Below, in pieces: positions 1 through 6,061 of a DNA stretch of 10,999 bases. The notes beneath the pieces were generated by a model. The model made no database searches, was not told where the DNA came from, and saw only the letters and a list, made by a program, of their open reading frames with translations. The first letter of the stretch is position 1, and the number at the start of each line of letters is the position of its first letter. A program made the position numbers and the translations under genes. The stretch comes from TMED8 sp964468005 (GTDB taxonomy: Bacteria > Pseudomonadota > Alphaproteobacteria > Rhodospirillales > Casp-alpha2): assembly GCA_964468005.1 (NCBI GenBank), contig CAYXUT010000099.1, positions 1-10,999 on the forward strand, read 5' to 3'.

Positions 1-53
1 CGTACGCCAACGGGTTTACAGCCCGTCCCCTTTAGCCACTCGGGCACCCCTCC
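1..53 (-). tRNA. tRNA-Tyr (GTA), 3' part cut off by window edge
   Basis: On the minus strand the gene begins GGAGGGGTGCCCGAGTGGC at base 53 and runs off the left edge. The visible part has the 5' acceptor strand, a D-arm with GAGTGGC, and an anticodon arm GACGGGCTGTAAACCCGTT whose loop holds GTA, so it decodes Tyr. The start of a long variable arm (GGCGTACG) is at the edge, as expected for a class II tRNA-Tyr. The T-arm and 3' acceptor strand lie outside the window, so the presence of an encoded CCA cannot be judged. It diverges from rlmB. Confidence 0.93.
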
Positions 54-100
54 TTCAAATCTGTCGAAGATTACCGACCGACCCGCGTCAAGAGCCCCGA

Positions 101-128
101 AATATGAGAATTTACAGCGGCTTGTCAA
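101..128 (-). promoter_or_regulatory. Putative sigma-70 promoter of tRNA-Tyr
   Basis: Read on the minus strand, a perfect -35 box TTGACA (bases 128-123) is followed after 16 bases by CATATT (106-101), a 4/6 match to the -10 consensus. A GC-rich stretch (TCGGGGC) follows, like the discriminators of stable-RNA promoters. The predicted start near base 94 leaves about 40 bases of leader before the mature tRNA at 53. This is a pattern match only. A promoter for rlmB in the other direction is not obvious in the same gap. Confidence 0.5.
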
Positions 129-225
129 CGTCAAAAATACGCAACTCCAGTTACCGCGCCCGATCCCGGAAACCCGGACCTAAAAGGCGTGCAGACAATT
201 GCCGTCTTTCATGCTAAACGCGGGC

Positions 226-1035
226 ATGGCCAAACGCAAGTTGTCCCCAACACACCGCCAGAGACCTAGCCGCGACCCAGCATCACCGAGGCGTGATCCC
301 GAGCGCTACGGACACTTGCATTCCGGTGGCAATTATTGGATTTACGGAACCCACGCGGCACTTGCGGCGCTCGCCAACCCAAATCGCAAATGCCGCCGCA
401 TCATCGCTACCGCCGGATTTATCGAATCTCACGCTGGAATGCTAAATCTGGACCGCGCCGATACAGTCAAGCGCACCGAGATTGAAGAAATGCTGCCGAA
501 CGGCGCCGTTCATCAAGGAATCGCTGTACAAGCTGCGCCACTTACAGACCTGACACTTGATGAGGTTTTGGCCGATGTTAGCAGCGAAGAGCGCACCTGC
601 GTTGTCGTACTCGACCAAGCCACTGACCCGCGCAACATCGGCGCCATACTGCGTTCAGCTGCAGCTTTCGGAAATTTATGCTTGATCGTTCAAGACCGCC
701 ATGCCCCCCCCGAAACGGGCTCCATGGCGAAGGCGGCATCCGGAGCGTTAGAACATGTCCCCGTGGTTCGGGTAACAAATCTCGTACGTACCATGGGAGA
801 GTTAAAAGAGCTTGGCTTTTGGTGCGTCGGCCTGGACGGCAGGGCCGAAACAAGCCTAGCAAAAATCCGCCTCAATGGTCACACAAGCTTCGTTTTCGGG
901 GCTGAAGGCAGTGGCCTCAGGCGCCTGACCCGCAAAACTTGTGATATCATCGCTAAAATTCCGCTCTCGGGTCAGGCCGATAGCCTCAACCTCGCCAACG
1001 CCGTTGGCATTTCTCTGTACGAGTGGGCACGCTGA
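226..1035 (+). CDS. rlmB: 23S rRNA (guanosine-2'-O-)-methyltransferase RlmB (TrmH/SPOUT family)
   Basis: Predicted SAM-dependent 2'-O-ribose methyltransferase of the SpoU/TrmH family; RlmB modifies G2251 in the 23S rRNA P loop. From the ATG at 226 it has 269 residues. A basic, probably disordered N-terminus (about 1-35) comes first. A substrate-binding domain follows, with YWIYGTHAALAAL near 37-49 and the conserved HQG at 96-98. The SPOUT knot domain carries motif 1 (N137 and R143 in TDPRNIGAILR), motif 2 (FGAEGSG, 224-230) and motif 3 (ADSLNLANA, 251-259). The frame also has an ATG at 211 and a TTG at 199. Only the TTG has a plausible ribosome site (AAAAGG at 182-187, 11 bases away), so the start is uncertain. 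The gene lies between tRNA-Tyr (divergent) and tRNA-Thr (downstream, same strand). Family assignment is firm. RlmB rather than another TrmH-like enzyme is inferred from the HQG and three-motif layout. Confidence 0.93.
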   Translation: MAKRKLSPTHRQRPSRDPASPRRDPERYGHLHSGGNYWIYGTHAALAALANPNRKCRRIIATAGFIESHAGMLNLDRADTVKRTEIEEMLPNGAVHQGIAVQAAPLTDLTLDEVLADVSSEERTCVVVLDQATDPRNIGAILRSAAAFGNLCLIVQDRHAPPETGSMAKAASGALEHVPVVRVTNLVRTMGELKELGFWCVGLDGRAETSLAKIRLNGHTSFVFGAEGSGLRRLTRKTCDIIAKIPLSGQADSLNLANAVGISLYEWAR

Positions 1036-1082
1036 ACGCTTGCCCAGGCCAAGAACCGGTGTATAACCTCTGCCCGTGGCGT

Positions 1083-1115
1083 GCCGCCTTAGCGCAGTTG
1101 ATTTGTAATCAGGAG
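1083..1115 (+). pseudogene. Probable decayed tRNA-Thr(UGU) fragment
   Basis: The first 18 bases, GCCGCCTTAGCGCAGTTG, read like the 5' acceptor strand and D-arm of a bacterial tRNA-Thr. They run straight into TTGATTTGTAATCAG, an anticodon arm whose loop TTTGTAA (1102-1108) is identical to that of the intact tRNA-Thr at 1191-1266, with TGT at 1104-1106. The end of the D-arm and the linker between the arms are missing. A typical tRNA-Thr has CAGTTG in the D-arm and a similar sequence just before the anticodon stem, so a deletion between short direct repeats would explain the junction. No T-arm (GGGTTCGAATCC type) follows. A GGCACCA at 1172-1178, inside a small inverted repeat (CTTGG CA CCAAG, 1169-1180), could be a displaced 3' end, but that is weak. 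It cannot fold as a functional tRNA. Confidence 0.5.
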
Positions 1116-1190
1116 TTTTGTAGACGTAAGATGTTGATTTAAAAGCCTTCTGATTTTCAGGGTGCTCACTTGGCACCAAGAAGGTACTAA

Positions 1191-1266
1191 GCCGCTATAG
1201 CTCAGTTGGTAGAGCAACGGTTTTGTAAACCGTAGGTCCCGGGTTCGAATCCTGGTGGCGGCACCA
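1191..1266 (+). tRNA. tRNA-Thr (TGT), CCA encoded
   Basis: A 76-base class I tRNA. The acceptor strands GCCGCTA and TGGCGGC pair over seven positions with one G-U. The D-arm is AGCTCAGTTGGTAGAGC. The anticodon stem ACGGT/ACCGT closes the loop TTTGTAA (1222-1228), with anticodon TGT at 1224-1226. The T-loop is the canonical TTCGAAT. The discriminator is A and CCA is encoded (1264-1266). It lies 155 bases after rlmB and converges on the Nudix gene, whose stop is only 11 bases beyond the tRNA. I see no clear promoter box directly upstream and no U-tract terminator after it. Confidence 0.97.
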
Positions 1267-1277
1267 TCCCATCCCCT

Positions 1278-2063
1278 TCAAGATGAGCGTAGAAATTCCT
1301 GCGGCACCGTGGTGACGCCGTAACCGGCCTCCGCGGGGATTACCAACTGCGAACCTTCATCAGTCTCGATGCGTTTTGGCTCAACGCAGAAAACGTCTTC
1401 ATTCCGGTACGTAGCCAGAGCCTCGTCAACGCTTTCCGACTTGGAAAGCTTTATGATGTTCATCATGGTTGGAAAGACCAGGGTCAATTTACCGCCATGA
1501 ACATCATCCAGGACATCTTGCGGACGGCGCCAATTCGCTTCGACAATCTCGTAGCCATCAACGTCCGGTTTTGTCTGAGCATCGGGCGCGGGCGCGATAA
1601 AGAAATGAGTGTCAAACCGCTTTGGGCGCGTCGCTGGCGTAATCCAGTGGGCGAAACGGACAAGCCGATCCGTTGCCAGTTCGAACGGCGCAGAAGCAGC
1701 CAGATCGAGGATGGCACCATCGGGATTGGCAGTCCGAATTTCCGCTGCTTCTGCGCTAGGCATCACCCTTTCACTTCCCGCCACCCTGGCCAGTAAAATC
1801 CCGCATTCTTCGTACATTTCGCGAATAGCAGCGACCTTTAGGGCCGCGTGCGCATCCTCTTTATCGCCGTTTGCCTCGTCAAATGCCACGTCCTTTGGGG
1901 CTAGTTTGCCGCCCGGAAATACCACGGCGCCGGCAGCGAAATGCTGGCCGTGCGCCTTTTTCAACATCAGGACCTCAAGCCCTTCTCCCCCGTCACGCAT
2001 CAAGATGATTGTTGCCGCGGGTTTCGGTTTGACAGGTTCGGGTATTTCGTTTGTTTCACCCAT
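1278..2063 (-). CDS. Nudix hydrolase, NUDT19-like (possible acyl-CoA diphosphatase)
   Basis: A 261-residue Nudix-fold hydrolase from the ATG at 2063. It opens with AATIILMRDG (16-25) and VLMLKKA (31-37). The Nudix box begins FPGGKL (49-54) and ends REMYEECGILL (81-91), with R81, E82, E85 and E86 as expected metal-site residues. Between them is an insertion longer than the canonical spacing, and the usual upstream glutamate is absent. TPATRPKRFDTHFFIA (142-157) is typical of the NUDT19-like branch, whose animal members hydrolyse CoA and acyl-CoA. The substrate here is inferred, not shown. The frame is open to a TTG at 2114 that overlaps the MBL stop (TTGA). I prefer the ATG because GAAAG lies about 10 bases upstream and the extra 17 residues look non-conserved. 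It is co-directional with the MBL gene, 47 bases downstream, probably one mRNA. Confidence 0.88.
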   Translation of the reverse strand: MGETNEIPEPVKPKPAATIILMRDGGEGLEVLMLKKAHGQHFAAGAVVFPGGKLAPKDVAFDEANGDKEDAHAALKVAAIREMYEECGILLARVAGSERVMPSAEAAEIRTANPDGAILDLAASAPFELATDRLVRFAHWITPATRPKRFDTHFFIAPAPDAQTKPDVDGYEIVEANWRRPQDVLDDVHGGKLTLVFPTMMNIIKLSKSESVDEALATYRNEDVFCVEPKRIETDEGSQLVIPAEAGYGVTTVPQEFLRSS

Positions 2064-2110
2064 GATACTTAAATCTTTCGAACGCAATTCACATCGCGAC
2101 AAACCGGCGG

Positions 2111-3022
2111 TCAAAAAACGGACGCATATTCAGCTTCCTCCGTCGGCGGCCCTTCGCACACGGCCCGTCCAGTCTCGATCATATGCACCAGATGCGAAAG
2201 CACCGTTCGAGCCGCGGCACCATGCAGATGAATAGGCACGCTCTCATAGAGTTTGGCCACAATATCCGAGATTCTCGATAGTCCTTCATTCAGAACCTTG
2301 CCAATATCGTGCTCACGTTGGATGCGGTGCGCAATCAGCGCTTCGACATGTCGCTCGGGTGCGGTAATGGGTGGACCGTGGGTGGGCCAGAAAACTTCTT
2401 CTTCACGCAGCAACAAACGCTCGCATGAGCGCATGTAGTCGAGCATGTCGCCGTCCGGCGGCGAGACGACCGTCGTTGACCATCCCATGATGTGGTCGCC
2501 GGAAAACAGAGCATTTTCCTCTTTCAGGCCGAAACAGAGGTGATTGGCCGTATGACCCGGCGTGTGGACTGCTTCGAAGGTCCAGCCGTTGCCGAAAACA
2601 ACGTCGCCATCGCCGATCACATGATCGGGCAAAAATTCCATGTCACCGCCGCGCGATAACGAAAGATCCGCTTTCTTCCAACTACGGCCCGGCATGTGAG
2701 GCCCGAATCCATAGGTCGGCGCCCCCGTCGCGGCCTTGAAAGGCGCGGCGGCAGGCGAATGATCGTTATGGGTATGAGTGATCAGGATATGGGTTACGGT
2801 TTCACCCGCCACAGCAGCAAGCAACGCATCAACGTGTTCATCAACCAATGGACCCGGATCGATAACCGCAACTTTGCCGCGCCCGATGATGTAGGTTCCT
2901 GTCCCATGAAACGTAAAGGGTGATGGATTGCGTGCGATGACCCGACGAATCATCGGTGTCACTTCATCGACACTGCCGTACTCGAATTCAATATCGCGGA
3001 CAAAGGGGATACCAGGCGCCAT
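2111..3022 (-). CDS. MBL-fold metallo-hydrolase, LACTB2-like
   Basis: A 303-residue metallo-beta-lactamase-fold hydrolase with an intact binuclear zinc site: H83, H85, D87 and H88 in THTHNDHSP, H157 in HTPGHTANH, D176 in FSGDH and H215 in PTHGPP. The N-terminal strand pair (NPSPFTFHGTGTYIIG, 32-47) and IDPGP (54-58) match the LACTB2/glyoxalase-II-like branch. The segment after about 225 forms the extra helical/winged-helix C-terminus usual in LACTB2-like proteins. It carries no signal peptide, so a cytoplasmic role is likely. Members of this branch include nucleases and thioester hydrolases, and the substrate cannot be read from the sequence. The start ATG has only a weak site (GAAG, 8 bases away). 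The 16-codon frame just upstream ends 10 bases before it, so translational coupling is possible. It is followed by the Nudix gene, a pairing I recall from other alphaproteobacteria. Confidence 0.9.
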   Translation of the reverse strand: MAPGIPFVRDIEFEYGSVDEVTPMIRRVIARNPSPFTFHGTGTYIIGRGKVAVIDPGPLVDEHVDALLAAVAGETVTHILITHTHNDHSPAAAPFKAATGAPTYGFGPHMPGRSWKKADLSLSRGGDMEFLPDHVIGDGDVVFGNGWTFEAVHTPGHTANHLCFGLKEENALFSGDHIMGWSTTVVSPPDGDMLDYMRSCERLLLREEEVFWPTHGPPITAPERHVEALIAHRIQREHDIGKVLNEGLSRISDIVAKLYESVPIHLHGAAARTVLSHLVHMIETGRAVCEGPPTEEAEYASVF

Positions 3023-3032
3023 GCGTAAAGCT

Positions 3033-3083
3033 TCAAATCCAACGTGAGGCGAACAAAAGTTCAGCTATATCCAGATAAATCAT
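3033..3083 (-). pseudogene. 16-codon frame: leader peptide or remnant of a YqhA/UPF0114 gene
   Basis: On the minus strand an excellent ribosome site, AAGGGAG (bases 3099-3093), is followed 8 bases later by ATG at 3083, with an in-frame GTG one codon earlier at 3086. The frame encodes MIYLDIAELLFASRWI and stops at TGA (3035-3033). The core LLFASRW recalls the N-terminus of YqhA/UPF0114 inner-membrane proteins, which from memory begin with a short variable segment and then ASRWLLAP. Nothing after the tryptophan continues that family in any frame; the MBL gene starts 10 bases later. It may be the stump of a deleted gene whose promoter and leader now precede the MBL-Nudix pair, or a genuine leader peptide that couples translation to it. 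The match is short, so the family link is tentative. Confidence 0.4.
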
Positions 3084-3099
3084 CACGATATCTCCCTTT

Positions 3100-3113
3100 A
3101 TTACAATTGTAAT
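3100..3113. promoter_or_regulatory. Perfect 14-base palindrome, candidate operator
   Basis: ATTACAATTGTAAT is identical to its own reverse complement over all 14 bases. It contains TACA-AT-TGTA, the arrangement bound by CopY/BlaI/MecI-type repressors (TACANNTGTA), and also resembles MarR-type sites. It abuts the AAGGGAG ribosome site of the 16-codon frame and lies 78 bases upstream of the MBL start. Its TACAAT half is a 5/6 match to a -10 box on the minus strand, although no good -35 box is spaced for it. A repressor here would control the MBL-Nudix pair. No regulator gene is in the window. Confidence 0.4.
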
Positions 3114-3240
3114 TTCTGTGCCCCTCGCTATTTGCTAAGATACATATCAATCTTCACAACGGCTCTTTATTCCTTTCATAATGCAATCATTTATTTTATT
3201 AGCTCTCTTGGTAGCCTTTATCATTAGCTATTTTAGGCGT

Positions 3241-3843
3241 TTAATCGATGAGAGGTGTGCGGCGGTAGTAGTGCCAGAGCATGATTGCCGCTGCGGTACG
3301 GTATGGGCGCCAACGCTTAGCGATAGATTCAAGCTGGACCGGCCTCGGCCTTTCGTCCAAGTCAAACATGTCTTTCGTAGCAACTGCCAGCGCGAGATCG
3401 CCGGCCGGCAGAATATCGGGCCGGCCAAGGGCGAACATCAAGTAAATCTCCGCTGTCCAAGGCCCGATCCCCGTGATCGCCGTCAGTGCGGCCCGGACTT
3501 CATCGTTACTAAGATCATTGAGGCCATTTAGGTCGAGTTCGCCCGTGTTAATAGCTTGCGCCAGAATTTTAGCATAGCGGGCTTTGGGACGGCTCAAACC
3601 ACAACAACGCAACGTACCCTCGCGGACCCGCCAAACTTTGTCCGCCGAAACATCTTTCAAGCGTTTCTCTAACTTACCCCAGATCGCAGCGCCAGCCTCG
3701 TTAGAAACCTGCTGACATACGATGATCCTAAGCAAGGATGCAAAGCCGCGGCTTCGATTTCTGGGGTCAGGAAAGCCAACTTCCTTAAGTGCCCGCGCCA
3801 TGCCCGGACACTGTTTCGCCAGAACCCGCACAGCGCGTTTCAA
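3241..3843 (-). CDS. DNA-3-methyladenine glycosylase, AlkA-type HhH-GPD family
   Basis: Base-excision repair glycosylase predicted to release alkylated purines. Counted from the TTG at 3843 (200 residues), it has the conserved helix IIVCQQVSNEAG (40-51), the helix-hairpin-helix LTAITGIGPWTAEIYLM (120-136), and the catalytic aspartate D149 in PAGDLAL, the position of Asp238 in E. coli AlkA. It lacks the AlkA N-terminal TBP-like domain, as many short bacterial homologues do. The TTG has no ribosome site. In frame further upstream are ATT (3861) and CTG (3864), placed 9 and 6 bases after GGAGGA (3876-3871); these would give 206 or 207 residues and overlap the argS stop. It follows argS directly and is probably co-transcribed. 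After the stop (TAA, 3243-3241) I see no hairpin with a U-tract. Confidence 0.9.
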   Translation of the reverse strand: MKRAVRVLAKQCPGMARALKEVGFPDPRNRSRGFASLLRIIVCQQVSNEAGAAIWGKLEKRLKDVSADKVWRVREGTLRCCGLSRPKARYAKILAQAINTGELDLNGLNDLSNDEVRAALTAITGIGPWTAEIYLMFALGRPDILPAGDLALAVATKDMFDLDERPRPVQLESIAKRWRPYRTAAAIMLWHYYRRTPLID

Positions 3844-3860
3844 ACTTGCTGAGTTGTCAA

Positions 3861-5615
3861 TCAGCGCAGTTCCTCCACCGGGTCAACGCCGAATACCTCA
3901 AGGCCCGACGCAATCACCGTTGCCACAGCCTGAACCAGCGCCAACCGCGCCAACGTCAACGGTTTATCATCGTCATGAATGAATCGTAAGGTAGCGTCAT
4001 CTCGCCCTTTACTCCATAGGGCATGGAACAATTCAGCCAGTTCCGTCAAATAATAGGCAATGCGATGCGGCTCATGTGCTTCGGCCGCCGCTTCAATGGT
4101 GCGCGGCCAGGCCGCCATTTGGCGAATCAACTCGAGTTCGGCCGAATCATCAAGCGCAGAAAGATCGACCGCGGCCAATGCTACCGGAGAAATCTCCGAA
4201 GGCGTCAAGGTCTTTAGGGCATTGCGGGACACCGAACAACAGCGTGCATGCGCGTATTGCACATAGAACACAGGATTGTCGCGCGATTGCTCGACCGCTT
4301 TCTCCAAATCAAAATCCATTTGCGTATCGTTTTTTCGGGTGAGCATCATGAAGCGGACCACGTCCTTGCCAACCTCATCAATGAGATCGCTAAGCGTCAC
4401 GAACGTACCTGTACGCTTCGACATGCGCATTGGTTCGTTACCTTTTTTCAGGTGTACGATCTGACAAATCTTGATGTCGAGGGTATCCTCTTTTCCCGTT
4501 AACGCCGCGACGGCAGCCACCATGCGTTTGACGTATCCACCGTGATCAGCGCCGAAGATATCGATCATTGAAGTGAAGCCACGGCAATGTTTATCATAAT
4601 GATAGGCGATATCGTTGGCAAAATAGGTCCAGCTACCATCAGACTTTTTCATCGGCCGGTCAACGTCATCGCCAAACTCAGTAGCGCGAAATAGGGTCTG
4701 GGAGCGCGGCTCCCAGTCGTACGGATACTTTCCCTTAGGTGGCTCCAACACGCCCGTATAGATCAACCCTTTATCTTCAAGCGCCTTAAACACTTCCTCC
4801 ACCACGCCGGCCTCAACCAGTGAGCACTCGGAGGTGAAGACGTCCTGCTCAATACCAAGCGCCGCCAAATCGTTCCGCACCGTTTGCATCATCATCTCGA
4901 TTGCGTCGTTGCGGAACACCGATAACCATTCGCCCTCATCGGCACTCTGCCATTTGTCACCATCACGCGCCGCCAAGAACTCACCAACAGGAATCATATA
5001 GTTGCCGGGATAGAGGCCTTCCGGCACCTCGCCAATTTCCTCGCCCAGTGCTTCGCGGTAGCGCAAGTGCGCCGAACGCGCCAGCGCCTCAACCTGGGCA
5101 CCGGCATCATTGATATAATATTCAGTTGTGACGTCGTGACCCGCCTTTGAGAGCAGCTTGGCCAGGGCGTCTCCCGTCACAGCGCCCCGGGCATGAGCCA
5201 CATGCAACGGGCCCGTTGGATTAGCAGAAACGTACTCCACATTGACTTTCTCACCGGCGCCCATGGTGGAATTGCCGTAGGCGGTGCCAGCCTGCAAAAT
5301 TTCAGATAGCTGCGCACGCCAGAAATCCGGTGTCATGCGCAAATTGATAAACCCCGGTCCAGCGATATCTGCCAAATCTACTGTCTCAATTGCTGACAAT
5401 TTTTCCACGATCTTCTCAGCTAGGTCGCCCGGCCGCATGCCAGCGCCTTTAGAAAGAACCATGGCGGCATTAGTGGTAACGTCACCGTAAGCGGCGTCTC
5501 GCGGTGGTTCGACCACGACCCGGGATGTATCGGGTTTAGCCGAAAAAACGCCATCGACATTCAACTCACCAATTGCGTCTACAACGTCATCTCTGAAAGA
5601 ATGAAATACATTCAT
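3861..5615 (-). CDS. argS: Arginyl-tRNA synthetase
   Basis: Class I aminoacyl-tRNA synthetase that charges tRNA-Arg in the cytoplasm. From the ATG at 5615 it has 584 residues, close to the 577 of E. coli ArgRS. The N-terminal Add-1 domain spans about 1-95 (PPRDAAYGDVTTNAAM, 37-52). The Rossmann catalytic domain carries the HIGH-type motif HVAH (138-141) in SANPTGPLHVAHARGA, and YYINDAGAQV (166-175). The KMSKS-type loop is MRMSKRTG (396-403); ArgRSs often lack the first lysine. The DALR anticodon-binding domain spans about 445-584 (NPVFYVQYAHAR, AYYLTELAELFHALW). The frame stays open for 29 more codons to an ATG at 5702, but the protein family begins at MNVFHSFRDD, so the inner ATG is chosen. 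The HIGH motif has alanine where glycine is usual. The gene diverges from the DksA-like gene. Confidence 0.97.
   Translation of the reverse strand: MNVFHSFRDDVVDAIGELNVDGVFSAKPDTSRVVVEPPRDAAYGDVTTNAAMVLSKGAGMRPGDLAEKIVEKLSAIETVDLADIAGPGFINLRMTPDFWRAQLSEILQAGTAYGNSTMGAGEKVNVEYVSANPTGPLHVAHARGAVTGDALAKLLSKAGHDVTTEYYINDAGAQVEALARSAHLRYREALGEEIGEVPEGLYPGNYMIPVGEFLAARDGDKWQSADEGEWLSVFRNDAIEMMMQTVRNDLAALGIEQDVFTSECSLVEAGVVEEVFKALEDKGLIYTGVLEPPKGKYPYDWEPRSQTLFRATEFGDDVDRPMKKSDGSWTYFANDIAYHYDKHCRGFTSMIDIFGADHGGYVKRMVAAVAALTGKEDTLDIKICQIVHLKKGNEPMRMSKRTGTFVTLSDLIDEVGKDVVRFMMLTRKNDTQMDFDLEKAVEQSRDNPVFYVQYAHARCCSVSRNALKTLTPSEISPVALAAVDLSALDDSAELELIRQMAAWPRTIEAAAEAHEPHRIAYYLTELAELFHALWSKGRDDATLRFIHDDDKPLTLARLALVQAVATVIASGLEVFGVDPVEELR
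3871..3876 (-). promoter_or_regulatory. Possible ribosome site for the glycosylase gene inside the argS 3' end
   Basis: GGAGGA on the minus strand, within the last codons of argS (GTG GAG GAA CTG CGC TGA). It is 6 bases before an in-frame CTG and 9 before an in-frame ATT of the glycosylase frame, but 27 bases before the first conventional start (TTG 3843), too far to serve it. The bases are also explained by the ArgRS C-terminus VEELR, so the match could be coincidental. Confidence 0.35.
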
Positions 5616-5716
5616 CGTCAATAAATCCAAACTGCAAGTGCCCGGGTGATACGCGAACCGGCGATAACGATCAAGAGGGGTTGCCCGAGCGACGCAATCC
5701 ATGACAGAATTTTGGC

Positions 5717-6061
5717 ATGGCTAATGAAAAGAAAAATGCCTATCGAAAGCAACTCCTGGTCACGCGCGAGGAATTGGAGCGAGATTCCGAGGCCACGGCC
5801 GAGGCACGAAAACCCGTTGAACTAGACCAAACCATTGTCGGTCGCTTGTCGCGTATGGATGCCCTTCAGATCCAAGCCATGCAGGTCGAGACCGAGCGGC
5901 GGCGCCGTCTGGAGCTTAAACGCATCGAAGCTGCCCTCAATCGAATAGATAACGGTGAGTTTGGCTATTGCGCCATATGCGGAGAGGACATAGAGCCGAA
6001 ACGCCTGAAGCACGACCCGACCGTACCAGCCTGCATTACCTGTGCAAAGAACGGCAGTTAG
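5717..6061 (+). CDS. DksA/TraR-family C4 zinc-finger protein
   Basis: A 114-residue member of the DksA/TraR family, which binds in the RNA polymerase secondary channel and alters promoter kinetics, often with ppGpp. Residues 8-78 form two charged helices of a short coiled coil, with the tip around VGRLSRMDALQ (41-51). The C-terminus holds a complete zinc finger, C85-X2-C88-X17-C106-X2-C109 (FGYCAICGEDIEP, PACITC). It is shorter than classical DksA (about 150), nearer TraR-like forms. D48-A49 at the tip may play the part of the DxxDxA motif but are offset by about three residues in an ungapped comparison, so activity like E. coli DksA is uncertain. ATG 5717 is the only usual start codon in the frame after the stop at 5702-5704. 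No Shine-Dalgarno site precedes it, and a weak TTGCCC-N18-CAGAAT promoter (5681-5710) would give an almost leaderless mRNA. Its stop overlaps the convergent MATE stop. Confidence 0.88.
   Translation: MANEKKNAYRKQLLVTREELERDSEATAEARKPVELDQTIVGRLSRMDALQIQAMQVETERRRRLELKRIEAALNRIDNGEFGYCAICGEDIEPKRLKHDPTVPACITCAKNGS

Noticed and set aside
578..905. Several overlapping frames on both strands within rlmB
   Set aside because: They are frame shadows of rlmB, with arginine/proline/serine-rich products and no motifs.
1191..1266. tRNA-Thr as an integration site with an attached mobile element
   Set aside because: The Nudix gene follows 11 bases after the tRNA. There is no integrase, no repeated tRNA 3' end downstream and no foreign-looking gene.
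3181..3531. 116-codon plus-strand frame as a real gene
   Set aside because: No ribosome site, and most of it is antisense to the well-supported glycosylase gene. Kept only as a low-interest observation on its first 25 codons.
5616..5702. N-terminal extension of ArgRS from ATG 5702
   Set aside because: The added 29 residues do not resemble the ArgRS Add-1 domain start, and the product from ATG 5615 already has normal family length.
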